Part shown: piece by piece, positions 53,213 through 61,511 of the stretch
How the letters are laid out: each line of letters opens with the position of its first letter
Position numbering within the stretch: the first letter of the stretch is position 1
DNA from: Rhodobacter capsulatus
GTDB lineage: Bacteria; Pseudomonadota; Alphaproteobacteria; Rhodobacterales; Rhodobacteraceae
Assembly: GCF_005144475.1 (NCBI RefSeq)
Contig: NZ_SWJZ01000043.1
Location: 1 to 64,000, forward strand
Direction of reading: 5' to 3'
DNA length: 64,000 nucleotides
Notes under the pieces: generated by a model
Database searches by the model: none
Told to the model about the DNA's origin: nothing
Seen by the model: only the letters and a program-made list of their open reading frames with translations
Translations under genes and position numbers: made by a program

Positions 53213-54684
53213 ACGATCCCGTGACGATCCTGACCCCGCCGCCCTCGGCGCATGACAGCTTCACCGATCCGGCCGCCGCGGTGGCGCGGCTGGAACAGCT
53301 TTACGCCGAGGCGACCGGCTTTCTTCTGCAGAAGTTCAACGAGGTTCTGGCCACCGGCCGCGCCGACACGCGCTTTCGTGCCTTTTACCCCGAGGTGCGG
53401 ATCACCGTCACCTCGCATCTCAAGGCCGACAGCCGGTTGAGCTTTGGCCATGTCTCCTCGCCCGGGACCAAGGTGGCGACGATCACCCGCCCCGATCTGT
53501 TTCGCAATTACCTGACGCAGCAGATCGGGCTTTTGATCCGCAACCACGGCGTGCCGGTGCAGATCGGCCCCTCGGACACGCCGATCCCGGTGCATTTTGC
53601 CGTCGCAGGCCAGCCCGAGGTGACGATCCCGCAGGAAGGCGCGCTGACGATTTCGCTGCGCGATGTCTTTGACGTGCCGTCCTTGGAAAGCATGAACGAC
53701 GACATCGTGAACGGCACGGCGAAGCCGAACCCGGATGGATCGGGGCATCTGGCGCCCTTTACCGCGCAACGGGTGGATTACTCGCTTGCCCGGCTGTCGC
53801 ATTACACCGCGACCGCGCCTGAGCATTTCCAGAACCATGTTCTGTTCACCAACTATCAGTTCTACGTCGATGAATTCGAAAAGGTCGCGCGGCAGATGCT
53901 GGCCGATCCGGCGCAGGGCTACACCAGTTTCGTCGCGCCGGGGAATGTCGAAATCACCACGGCTGATGGCATGATCCCGCCCTTGGCGAAGCTGCCGCAG
54001 ATGCCAGCCTATCACCTGAAACGGCCGGACGGGAACGGCATCACGCTGGTCAATATCGGCGTCGGGCCGTCGAATGCGAAGACCGCAACCGATCATATCG
54101 CGGTGCTGCGCCCGCATGCCTGGTTGATGGTCGGCCATTGTGCAGGGCTGCGCAATTCGCAATCCTTGGGCGATTTCGTGCTGGCCCATGCCTATCTGCG
54201 CGAAGATCACGTGCTGGATGATGACCTGCCGGTCTGGGTGCCGATCCCGGCCTTGGCCGAGGTGCAGGTGGCCCTGCAGGAAGCGGTGGCCGAGATCACC
54301 CAGCTTGAGGGCTACGAGCTGAAACGGATCATGCGGACGGGCACGGTGGCGACGATCGACAACCGCAACTGGGAACTGCGCGACCAGTCCGGCCCGGTGC
54401 AGCGGCTGAACCAAAGCCGGGCCGTGGCGCTCGACATGGAAAGCGCGACCATCGCCGCGAACGGGTTCCGGTTCCGCGTTCCCTATGGCACGCTGCTCTG
54501 TGTCTCGGACAAGCCGCTGCACGGAGAATTGAAACTTCCGGGCATGGCGACCGAGTTTTATCGCACGCAAGTGGCCAGCCATCTGCTGATCGGCGTGCGC
54601 GCGATGGAGAAGCTGCGGGCCATGCCGCTGGAGCGAATCCACAGCCGGAAACTGCGGTCTTTCGACGAAACCGCCTTCCTCTGA
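53209..54684 (+). CDS. amn: AMP nucleosidase
   Basis: 491 residues. Amn hydrolyses AMP to adenine and ribose 5-phosphate. It has the N-terminal AMP nucleosidase domain (LEQLYAEATGFLLQKFN, SHLKADSRLSFGHVSSPGT) and the C-terminal phosphorylase-like domain with NIGVGPSNAKTATDH and MVGHCAGLRNSQSLGDF. It overlaps ade by four bases, so its product adenine is fed straight to the deaminase. The downstream gene hup is 146 bases away with its own promoter-like sequence. Confidence 0.96.
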   Translation: MNDPVTILTPPPSAHDSFTDPAAAVARLEQLYAEATGFLLQKFNEVLATGRADTRFRAFYPEVRITVTSHLKADSRLSFGHVSSPGTKVATITRPDLFRNYLTQQIGLLIRNHGVPVQIGPSDTPIPVHFAVAGQPEVTIPQEGALTISLRDVFDVPSLESMNDDIVNGTAKPNPDGSGHLAPFTAQRVDYSLARLSHYTATAPEHFQNHVLFTNYQFYVDEFEKVARQMLADPAQGYTSFVAPGNVEITTADGMIPPLAKLPQMPAYHLKRPDGNGITLVNIGVGPSNAKTATDHIAVLRPHAWLMVGHCAGLRNSQSLGDFVLAHAYLREDHVLDDDLPVWVPIPALAEVQVALQEAVAEITQLEGYELKRIMRTGTVATIDNRNWELRDQSGPVQRLNQSRAVALDMESATIAANGFRFRVPYGTLLCVSDKPLHGELKLPGMATEFYRTQVASHLLIGVRAMEKLRAMPLERIHSRKLRSFDETAFL

Positions 54685-54732
54685 TGCGCTGCCTTGACGC
54701 CGGGAAAATCCGCAAAACCTGCCCGAAAAGGC

Positions 54733-54761
54733 TTGCCATGCTGGAAAAAACCGTGTGTTAG
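54733..54761 (+). promoter_or_regulatory. Putative promoter of hup
   Basis: TTGCCA (54733-54738), 17 bases, TGTTAG (54756-54761). The -35 matches 5 of 6 and the -10 matches 3 of 6; the spacer contains an A-run (GGAAAAAA). It leaves a leader of about 60 bases before the HU start. Confidence 0.45.
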
Positions 54762-54829
54762 AGGGCGCATCAAACCGTGCAGACGGATCAAGATGGCCCC
54801 TCCACCCGGGGCGTATGAGAGGAAGACCC

Positions 54830-55117
54830 ATGTCGAAACCGATGACCAAGACCCAGCTGGTGGCAGCCCTTGCCGAAGCCATGGGGTCGGACAAGAAAAC
54901 CGCGACCGCCGCCATCGACGCCATCGCCGATGTCGTGACGAAGGAAGTCGCGGCGGGCGGGTCGGTGACGCTGCCGGGCATCGGCAAGGTCTCGTGCAAG
55001 GCCCGTCCGGAGCGTCAGGTGCGCAACCCGGCCACCGGGGAAACGATGATGAAACCGGCTGACAAGCAGGTGAAGGTGACGATCGCCAAAGCCCTCAAGG
55101 ACAGCGTCAACGTCTGA
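54830..55117 (+). CDS. hup: DNA-binding protein HU
   Basis: 95 residues, starting MSKPMTKTQLVAALAEAMGS. HU dimers bend DNA and compact the nucleoid. The beta-arm motif RNPATGETM with the DNA-intercalating Pro and the GIGKVSCKARPERQ strand are intact. The ATG at 54830 has GAGGAAG five bases upstream; the longer frame to the left is not expected to be translated. It is a single-gene unit with promoter and terminator. Confidence 0.96.
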   Translation: MSKPMTKTQLVAALAEAMGSDKKTATAAIDAIADVVTKEVAAGGSVTLPGIGKVSCKARPERQVRNPATGETMMKPADKQVKVTIAKALKDSVNV

Positions 55118-55148
55118 TCCCCGCAGCCCCGCAAGGGTGCCGAATTCG

Positions 55149-55178
55149 GGCCGCTCTGCCTCCGCAGGGCGGCCTTTT
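55149..55178 (+). terminator. Rho-independent terminator after hup
   Basis: GGCCGCTCTGC (55149-55159) pairs with GCAGGGCGGCC (55164-55174), with one T-G wobble and a CTCC loop, then TTTTG. It lies 31 bases after the hup stop. Confidence 0.88.
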
Positions 55179-55206
55179 GCATGGCCGGACCCGCCCCGGG
55201 GCAAAG

Positions 55207-55227
55207 AACCTGTATCGCATACAGGTT
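55207..55227. promoter_or_regulatory. Inverted repeat upstream of the DMT transporter gene
   Basis: AACCTGTAT (55207-55215) and ATACAGGTT (55219-55227), spacer CGC: a perfect 9-bp repeat. The form TGTAT-N3-ATACA resembles operators of GntR-type regulators. It could also act as a weak terminator because TTTATCTT follows on the plus strand. It is 67 bases before the transporter ATG. Confidence 0.5.
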
Positions 55228-55293
55228 TTATCTTGTCCGAAGCGGGGGTTTCCGGCTCTGGCTGTTCGAAATCGCACCGACAGGGGGAACGGA

Positions 55294-56157
55294 ATGGATC
55301 TTCGCGCCATCGTCATGGGGCTTGCCTTCGCGCTGATGTGGTCATCGGCCTTCACCTCGGCGCGGATGATCGTGGCCGAGGCGCCGCCGCTGCTGGCGCT
55401 TTCGGCGCGGTTCCTGATCTCGGGGGGCTTGGGTGTCGCGATCGCGCTGGCGCTGGGGCAAAGCTGGCGGCTGACGCGCCCGCAGTGGAAGGCGACGCTG
55501 ATTTTCGGCGTCTGTCAGAACGCGCTTTACCTCGGGCTCAATTTTGTCGCGATGCAGTGGATCCAGGCCTCGGTCGCCTCTATCGTCGCCTCGACGATGC
55601 CGCTGATGGTGGCGCTTCTGGGCCGCGTCGTCTACGGCGACACGGTGCGGCCGCTGGGTCTGGCCGGGCTGGTGGCGGGGGTGATCGGCGTCGCGATCAT
55701 CATGGGGGCGCGGCTCTCGGGCGGGGTCGATCCGGTCGGGCTGAGCCTGTGTTTCGCGGCCGCCCTGGCGCTGTCGATTGCCACGCTCTCGGTGCGCGGG
55801 GCGTCTTCGGGCGGCAATGTGCTGATGATCGTCGGCTTGCAGATGCTGGTGGGCGCCGCGGTGCTGGCGGTGGTGTCGGCGTTCACCGAGACCTGGGAGG
55901 TGGTGCCCTCGACCCGTCTCGTGCTGGCCTTCCTTTACACGACGCTGATCCCCGGGCTTCTGGCGACCTGGATCTGGTTCAAGCTGGTCGGACGGATCGG
56001 CGCGGTCAAGGCCGCCACCTTCCATTTCCTCAACCCGTTCTTCGGCGTCGCCATCGCGGCCGCGGTGCTGGGCGAACGGCTGGGGCTGCCGGACCTGCTG
56101 GGCGTCGTCATCATCACCGGCGGCATTCTGGCCGTGCAGCTGTCGAAACAAAGGTAA
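55294..56157 (+). CDS. DMT-superfamily transporter with two EamA domains
   Basis: 287 residues with ten predicted membrane helices arranged as two EamA repeats (about residues 5-135 and 145-285). Family features include the early SSAFTSARMIV segment and FLNPFFGVAIAAAVLGERL near the end. Members export amino acids, nucleosides or other small metabolites; the cargo cannot be predicted. The ATG at 55294 follows AGGGGGAAC; longer frames upstream are not supported. A perfect palindromic operator-like repeat lies upstream. Confidence 0.9.
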   Translation: MDLRAIVMGLAFALMWSSAFTSARMIVAEAPPLLALSARFLISGGLGVAIALALGQSWRLTRPQWKATLIFGVCQNALYLGLNFVAMQWIQASVASIVASTMPLMVALLGRVVYGDTVRPLGLAGLVAGVIGVAIIMGARLSGGVDPVGLSLCFAAALALSIATLSVRGASSGGNVLMIVGLQMLVGAAVLAVVSAFTETWEVVPSTRLVLAFLYTTLIPGLLATWIWFKLVGRIGAVKAATFHFLNPFFGVAIAAAVLGERLGLPDLLGVVIITGGILAVQLSKQR

Positions 56158-56176
56158 GCGATGGAAAGGCTAAGCG

Positions 56177-56860
56177 ATGGGCTGGCTTGAGTTTTCGCTC
56201 GCGGGCCTTGCCTTCATGGCGACCCATCTGATCCCGGCCACGCCGCGGATCAAGACGCCGCTGGTCGCCGCTTTCGGCCGGGTGGGCTATGGCATCGCCT
56301 TTGGCGCCCTTGCGCTGGGGCTGCTCTACTGGCTGATCCTTGCCGCCGCCCGCGCCCCCTTTGTCGAACTCTGGCCGCAAGAGATCTGGATGCGCTGGCT
56401 CGCGAATATCGTGATGCCTCTGGTGATCTTGATCTCAAGCTACGCCATCGCCGCCCCGAACCCCTTCGCCTTCGAAGGCCGAGCGAGCGGCTTCGATCCG
56501 GACCGGCCCGGCGTCGTCGGCATCACCCGGCAACCGTTCCTCTGGGCGCTGGTGCTTTGGGCGGCGGCGCATCTTCTGGTGAACGGCGATCTGGCGCATG
56601 CGATCCTGTTCGGGGTGTTCCTTCTGTTCTCGCTGATCGGGATGCGGGCGATGGAAATGCGTCTGATCCGCCGCATCGGCTTGGCCGAGTTTCAGCGTCT
56701 GGCGGCACAGACCAGCCTGATCCCTTGCGCCGCGTGGTTTGAGGGCCGGTGGCGGCCGCGGCGGCGGCCGTCAGCGCTTCGGCTTACCATCGCGATCTTC
56801 GCCTGGGCGGCGGTGTTTCATCTGCATGAGCTGGTGATCGGCCTCAGCCCGGCGCCGTGA
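56177..56860 (+). CDS. NnrU family membrane protein
   Basis: 227 residues, about six membrane helices. It matches the NnrU family: the N-terminal LAFMATHLIPATP segment with a conserved His, VGITRQPFLWALVLWAAAHLLVNGD and the AAQTSLIPCAAWFEGR end. NnrU was named from denitrification clusters of Rhodobacter, and related isomerases (the ZISO type) carry haem; a haem-linked role is possible, but no nitrogen-oxide genes are nearby. It follows the DMT transporter gene by 19 bases and is convergent with mltB. Confidence 0.88.
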   Translation: MGWLEFSLAGLAFMATHLIPATPRIKTPLVAAFGRVGYGIAFGALALGLLYWLILAAARAPFVELWPQEIWMRWLANIVMPLVILISSYAIAAPNPFAFEGRASGFDPDRPGVVGITRQPFLWALVLWAAAHLLVNGDLAHAILFGVFLLFSLIGMRAMEMRLIRRIGLAEFQRLAAQTSLIPCAAWFEGRWRPRRRPSALRLTIAIFAWAAVFHLHELVIGLSPAP

Positions 56861-57043
56861 GCTTCGCCTTGACCGAGGCCATCGCCGAGGTCACGCGATA
56901 CATTGGCCCTGTGACCGCCGAGGGCCCAAAGGCACTCGGTGAGCCGCCCGCCCCGCCCATGGCGGGCGCTTTCGCGCCGCCGGGGCGGGACGCTGGCCTC
57001 TGTTGCGCTTGGGGATGCGGTCTTGCGGCAGGCGGAACCGCAA

Positions 57044-57080
57044 CGGGCGGGGAAAGGCGATGCCTTTCCTGTTCCGCCCG
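57044..57080 (-). terminator. Hairpin downstream of mltB (terminator-like, no T-tract)
   Basis: GGAAAGGC (57051-57058) pairs perfectly with GCCTTTCC (57062-57069), 3-base loop, extended by CGGGCGG (57044-57050) and CCGCCCG (57074-57080) with a 4-base bulge. It follows the mltB stop directly on the minus strand. No T-run follows, so it is a stable 3' stem rather than a textbook terminator. The rest of the 230-base gap (56861-57043) shows nothing recognisable. Confidence 0.5.
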
Positions 57081-57090
57081 AAACACCCGA

Positions 57091-58350
57091 TCAACCCTTG
57101 CGCAGGCTTTCCAGCAGCTTGATCGTCACCCAGCCATTCGGCGTCATGCCATGGGCGCGCTGATAGTCCATCACCGCGCCGATCGTGCCCGCGCCGATCA
57201 GCCCGTCGGTGCCCTTGGTGTCATAGCCCTGCGCGGTCAGCAGTTGCTGCACCTCGACCTTTTCGGCATCGGTAAGCGCCCGGCCCTCGCGCGGCCAGGG
57301 GTGGACAAAGGGCCCCTGCCCCTTCAGCCGGTCCGACAGATGGCCGACCCCCATCACATAGGCATCGGCATTGTTGTAGCGCGAAATCGCGGTGAAATTG
57401 CCAAAGATCATCAGCGCCGGACCCTGCGGCCCCGCGGGCAAAAGGATCGAGGCCGCGCCGTAATTCGGCACCACCCCGCCGTTCACGCCGCGCACGCCCA
57501 GCGCTGCCCAATCCGCGGGCGACCGCTTCGTGCCCTTGCCCGCAAGCCCGGTATCGAAGCCCTCGGGCAGGCTGACCTCCACCGCCCAGGGCTGCCCCTT
57601 CGACCAGCCCGAGCGCGCCAGATAGGCGGCGGTCGAGGCCAGCGCATCGGCCGGATTGTCCGACCAGATGTCGCGCTTGCCATCGCCGGTGAAATCGACC
57701 GCAAAGGCCAGATACGAGGTCGGGATGAACTGCGTATGCCCCATCGCCCCGGCCCAGGACCCGGTCATGTGGGCGGGGTCGATGTCGCCCGCCTGCAGGA
57801 TCTTCAGCGCGCCGATCAGCTGGCTTTCGAAGAACTGCGCCCGCCGCCCGTCATGGGCCAGCGTCGCCAGCGCCGGGATGATCAGCGTGTTGCCGCGCTT
57901 GGCGCCATAGCGGCTTTCCATGCCCCAAACGGCCACGACGACTTCCTTGTCGACGCCATAGCGGGCCTCGATTTCCCGCAGAATCGCCGCATGCTGCGCC
58001 AAAGCCGCCCGGCCATTGGCGATGCGTTCGTCCGACGCCGCGCTGTCCATGTAATCCCAAATGGGTTTCACGAATTCGGCCTGGAACTGCTGCCGCTCGA
58101 TCACCTTCGGGTTGTAGGGCACGTTCCGCATCGCGCGGTTCCAGGTGGTATCAGAGATGCCCGCCGCCATCGCGCGGGGCTTGAAGCCCGCCACCCAGGC
58201 ATCCATCCCCGCCTGCGTCGCGGCATCGACGGGCGGGATCTCTTCGATCGTGTTCATGGAAACGCCCCCCCGATCCAGCGGCCCGCCACAGGCGGTCAGC
58301 GCCGAAAAGGCCAGAAGGGTGACGACAAGGGGTTTCAACGCGTGTTTCAT
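57091..58350 (-). CDS. mltB: Lytic murein transglycosylase, MltB type
   Basis: 419 residues with a lipoprotein signal peptide (lipobox LTAC, Cys21), so anchored in the periplasm. It cleaves peptidoglycan to 1,6-anhydro-muropeptides. The catalytic Glu145 lies in VWGMESRYG; the second-half motif MGHTQFIPTSYLAFAVDF is the substrate groove. A C-terminal peptidoglycan-binding domain (about residues 360-419, LLTAQGYDTKGTDGLIGAGT) is attached. Its ribosome site GGCAGG lies inside an inverted repeat (58352-58392), suggesting translational control. Confidence 0.93.
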   Translation of the reverse strand: MKHALKPLVVTLLAFSALTACGGPLDRGGVSMNTIEEIPPVDAATQAGMDAWVAGFKPRAMAAGISDTTWNRAMRNVPYNPKVIERQQFQAEFVKPIWDYMDSAASDERIANGRAALAQHAAILREIEARYGVDKEVVVAVWGMESRYGAKRGNTLIIPALATLAHDGRRAQFFESQLIGALKILQAGDIDPAHMTGSWAGAMGHTQFIPTSYLAFAVDFTGDGKRDIWSDNPADALASTAAYLARSGWSKGQPWAVEVSLPEGFDTGLAGKGTKRSPADWAALGVRGVNGGVVPNYGAASILLPAGPQGPALMIFGNFTAISRYNNADAYVMGVGHLSDRLKGQGPFVHPWPREGRALTDAEKVEVQQLLTAQGYDTKGTDGLIGAGTIGAVMDYQRAHGMTPNGWVTIKLLESLRKG

Positions 58351-58351
58351 G

Positions 58352-58392
58352 GCCTGCCCGACTGTTCGTTGTTTGAGAACAGTCTAGCAGGC
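58352..58392 (-). promoter_or_regulatory. Inverted repeat covering the mltB ribosome site
   Basis: GCCTGC (58352-58357) pairs with GCAGGC (58387-58392), and ACTGTTC (58361-58367) with GAACAGT (58377-58383), separated by symmetrical 3-base bulges and a 9-base loop. On the minus strand the 3' arm is GCAGGC immediately before the mltB ATG, so the fold would hide the ribosome site. It also lies between the 117-residue gene and mltB and could be a terminator. Confidence 0.55.
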
Positions 58393-58420
58393 AATGGCGC
58401 TTGCGCAAACCGGCTTTGGC

Positions 58421-58774
58421 TCAGGCCTTCGCGTCGTAAAAGGGCGTCATCTGCGCCACGACGACCGAATTTTCATCCAGCGCCCGTTGCATCAGCTCTT
58501 TCTCGGCGGCGTCGATCTCGTCGCCCGCCTTTTCGCGCTCTTCGAGCGTGCCGTAGCCGGTCACGTCCAAAGGCGCCATCTCGGCCTGTTTCAGGATCGC
58601 CACGGTCTCGCGCACGGCTTCCGCCTCGTCGACGCCGCTCGCGTAACACAGCAAGCCCGCCCCGGTCGATCCCTTCGGCAGCCCGTCATTGGCCGACCGC
58701 CCCACCTCGACAAGCAGCGTATAGACCTGCTGCGGGCGCTTCGCCTTTTCCGGTTTCTCGGCGGTCTCGGTCAT
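58421..58774 (-). CDS. Hypothetical protein, 117 residues
   Basis: Not recognised. It is a soluble, acidic, helix-rich protein (VYTLLVEVGRSANDGLPKGS; EAEAVRETVAILKQAEMAPL; AEKELMQRALDENSVVVAQM) with a single Cys and no signal or membrane segment. The start has GGGGAAAAG before it. It lies 13 bases after the small membrane-protein gene and in the same direction as dapD, so it is likely the third gene of a dapD operon. Its conservation could show whether it is real; base use resembles its neighbours. Confidence 0.7.
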   Translation of the reverse strand: MTETAEKPEKAKRPQQVYTLLVEVGRSANDGLPKGSTGAGLLCYASGVDEAEAVRETVAILKQAEMAPLDVTGYGTLEEREKAGDEIDAAEKELMQRALDENSVVVAQMTPFYDAKA

Positions 58775-58787
58775 TCTTTTCCCCTTC

Positions 58788-59042
58788 TCAGCCGCGGCGC
58801 AGCGACCGCAGCGAGGTCACGGCCAGCCAGGCCATCCCCAGCACATAAAGCCCGATCGCGGCGCCGGGCCACCATTGCCCCGGCTCCGCCGCCTTGGCCA
58901 TCTCGCCCAGCCGCGTCAGCACCACCGGCGTCAGCAGCCCGATCATCGCCAGATCGGCGACCATCAGAACAAACCGCAGGGGTTGCGGCAAGGCCGCCCC
59001 CCGCACCGCATCCCCCACCTTGGCGCCCAGCGACAAAAGCAC
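58788..59042 (-). CDS. Small membrane protein, 84 residues, downstream of dapD
   Basis: Not recognised. From the GTG at 59040-59042 the product has hydrophobic segments at about residues 24-45 (FVLMVADLAMIGLLTPVVLT) and 55-75 (WWPGAAIGLYVLGMAWLAV), so two membrane spans, and ends in LRSLRRG. The GTG begins two bases after the dapD stop, so it is probably translated by coupling. A longer frame overlapping dapD exists in this frame, but the upstream part is dapD shadow. Function unknown. Confidence 0.6.
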   Translation of the reverse strand: MLLSLGAKVGDAVRGAALPQPLRFVLMVADLAMIGLLTPVVLTRLGEMAKAAEPGQWWPGAAIGLYVLGMAWLAVTSLRSLRRG

Positions 59043-59044
59043 GA

Positions 59045-59872
<828 letters not shown>

Positions 59873-59951
59873 CGGAACGGTCCTCTTTCAGGTGGCTTTC
59901 ATGGTTTTCCCCCTATAGTTGGGAAAAGCCCCTCGCGCAACGAGCCGTGAC

Positions 59952-60782
59952 ATGAAAGACGAGAGCCGATCCCACCCGTTCCGTGACAGCATCATGGATG
60001 CGAAAACGGCGCAGGACATCCCCGCCACCGCGCAGACCCGGGCGCCCGCCTACAAGCTGGCCTTCACCGATGGCGGCTTCATGATGCGCGAGGAATTGCG
60101 CCCGGTGCGGCTGCAGCTGGAACTGCTGAAACCGCAGCTGATCATGGACGAGCGCGGCGTCGAAAGCACGGTGGTGATGTTCGGCGGCGCCCGCATCCCG
60201 GAACCGGCGAAAAAGGACACCGCGAAGACGCCGGTTCTGGCAGACCTCAGCCGCTATTACGACGAGGCGCGGACCTTCGCGCGGATGATGACCGAACGCT
60301 CGATGGCGGCTTACGGGCGCGAATGGGTGATCTGCACCGGCGGCGGGCCGGGCGTGATGGAGGCGGGCAACCGCGGCGCCCACGAGGCCGGGGGGCAGTC
60401 GATCGGGCTCAACATCGTCTTGCCGCATGAACAGGCGCCGAATGCCTATGTGACGCCGGATCTGTGCTTCAACTTCCACTATTTCGCCATCCGCAAGATG
60501 CATTTCCTGATGCGGGCAAAGGCGGTTTGCGTCTTTCCGGGCGGCTTCGGCACGCTGGACGAGATGTTCGAGACGCTGACGCTGATCCAGACCCGGCGGA
60601 TGAGACGGATTCCGCTGATCCTGTTCGGGGCGGAGTTCTGGCGCCGCGTCGTCGATTGGGACTATCTGGCCGAGGCGGGCACGATCGCCCCCGAGGACGT
60701 CAAGCTGATCAGCTTCGTCGAAACCGCGGAAGAAGCGGTGGAGGTGATCGAGACCTGGGCCAACGGGCACGACAAGGACTGA
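59952..60782 (+). CDS. LOG-family (TIGR00730) nucleotide-binding protein
   Basis: 276 residues. The LOG core has CTGGGPGVMEAGNRG (about residues 124-138) and PGGFGTLDEMFE (about residues 196-207), the motifs of cytokinin-riboside-monophosphate phosphoribohydrolases and related enzymes such as PpnN. The N-terminal ~75 residues extend beyond the minimal LOG, as in the longer bacterial subgroup. Likely it hydrolyses a nucleotide monophosphate to base and ribose 5-phosphate; the true substrate is unknown. The start at 59952 is tentative because ribosome sites are weak (ATG 59994 is an alternative). Confidence 0.88.
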   Translation: MKDESRSHPFRDSIMDAKTAQDIPATAQTRAPAYKLAFTDGGFMMREELRPVRLQLELLKPQLIMDERGVESTVVMFGGARIPEPAKKDTAKTPVLADLSRYYDEARTFARMMTERSMAAYGREWVICTGGGPGVMEAGNRGAHEAGGQSIGLNIVLPHEQAPNAYVTPDLCFNFHYFAIRKMHFLMRAKAVCVFPGGFGTLDEMFETLTLIQTRRMRRIPLILFGAEFWRRVVDWDYLAEAGTIAPEDVKLISFVETAEEAVEVIETWANGHDKD

Positions 60783-60787
60783 CCGCG

Positions 60788-60848
60788 AAAGGGCGTATTT
60801 GGACCAAGAAGAAACATGCGGCTTCTTCTTGGCGCAAATACGCCCTTT
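60788..60848. terminator. Long bidirectional hairpin between the LOG and acetyltransferase genes
   Basis: A 26-base arm (60788-60813) pairs with 60823-60848 with only two mismatches around a 9-base loop. The right arm contains CTTGGCGCAAATA, the same core as the dispersed element, and both ends carry AAAGGG/CCCTTT. It sits between convergent genes and can stop both. Confidence 0.75.
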
Positions 60849-60861
60849 GCGACGCCGGGGA

Positions 60862-61509
60862 TCAGAGACCGGCCCGGGTCGGACGCAGGCGCCCGATCAG
60901 CGCGCGCAGGGCCTCGGGATCGGGGGCGGCGCAAAGCTGCGGCACCAGCGCGGTGATTTCGGCGTCGGGCAGGGTCCACCATTGCAGCTGCAACAGCAGC
61001 GCGATCACCTCGTCGGAGAAGCGGGTCTTGATCACGCAGGCCGGGTTGCCCGAAACGATCCGATAGGGGGCGACATCGCGGCTGACCACCGCCCCGGCCG
61101 CCACCACCGCGCCGTCGCCGATGCTCACCCCCGACAGGATCGTCGCCCCGCTGCCGATCCAGACATCATTGCCGATCACCACATCGCCGCGCGTCGCCGG
61201 ATGGCCCGCAACGGGCGGGCAGGCGATCCTTTCGGCATGGATATGGCCGAAGGGATAGGTGCTGATCCAGTCGGTGCGATGATTGCCGCCCAGAAAGATG
61301 CTGATCCCCGCAGCCAGCGAGCAAAAGGCGCCGATGCGCAGATCGGCCCCTTCGCCCCATTCCCGGATGGTCAGACCGGCGCTGCCATAGGTCATCCGCC
61401 CGATGCTGACCCGGCTCGCCCCGACCTGCCAGCTGTGCGCCGTGCCATCCTCGGGGCGCGGGGTCGGGGCCGCGGGGCGCAGGCGTCGGATCAGCCGCCG
61501 CAGCCCCAT
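60862..61509 (-). CDS. CatB-related O-acetyltransferase
   Basis: 215 residues of the left-handed beta-helix acetyltransferase group (xenobiotic acetyltransferase family). The catalytic His is in [17 protein letters not shown], and the hexapeptide coils run from about [20 protein letters not shown] to [13 protein letters not shown]. Such proteins modify sugars, antibiotics or cell-surface glycans with acetyl-CoA. The start at 61509 lies two bases after the rlmN stop, so the two genes are cotranscribed. The real acceptor is unknown. Confidence 0.88.
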   Translation of the reverse strand: MGLRRLIRRLRPAAPTPRPEDGTAHSWQVGASRVSIGRMTYGSAGLTIREWGEGADLRIGAFCSLAAGISIFLGGNHRTDWISTYPFGHIHAERIACPPVAGHPATRGDVVIGNDVWIGSGATILSGVSIGDGAVVAAGAVVSRDVAPYRIVSGNPACVIKTRFSDEVIALLLQLQWWTLPDAEITALVPQLCAAPDPEALRALIGRLRPTRAGL

Positions 61510-61511
61510 GG

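Noticed and set aside
58361-58383. LexA/SOS box in the mltB upstream repeat
   Set aside because: The alphaproteobacterial form is a direct GTTC-N7-GTTC; this is an inverted repeat with different spacing, and mltB is not an SOS gene.
58421-59042. Toxin-antitoxin pair downstream of dapD
   Set aside because: Neither product matches a known toxin or antitoxin fold by eye, one is a two-span membrane protein, and there is no autoregulatory operator.
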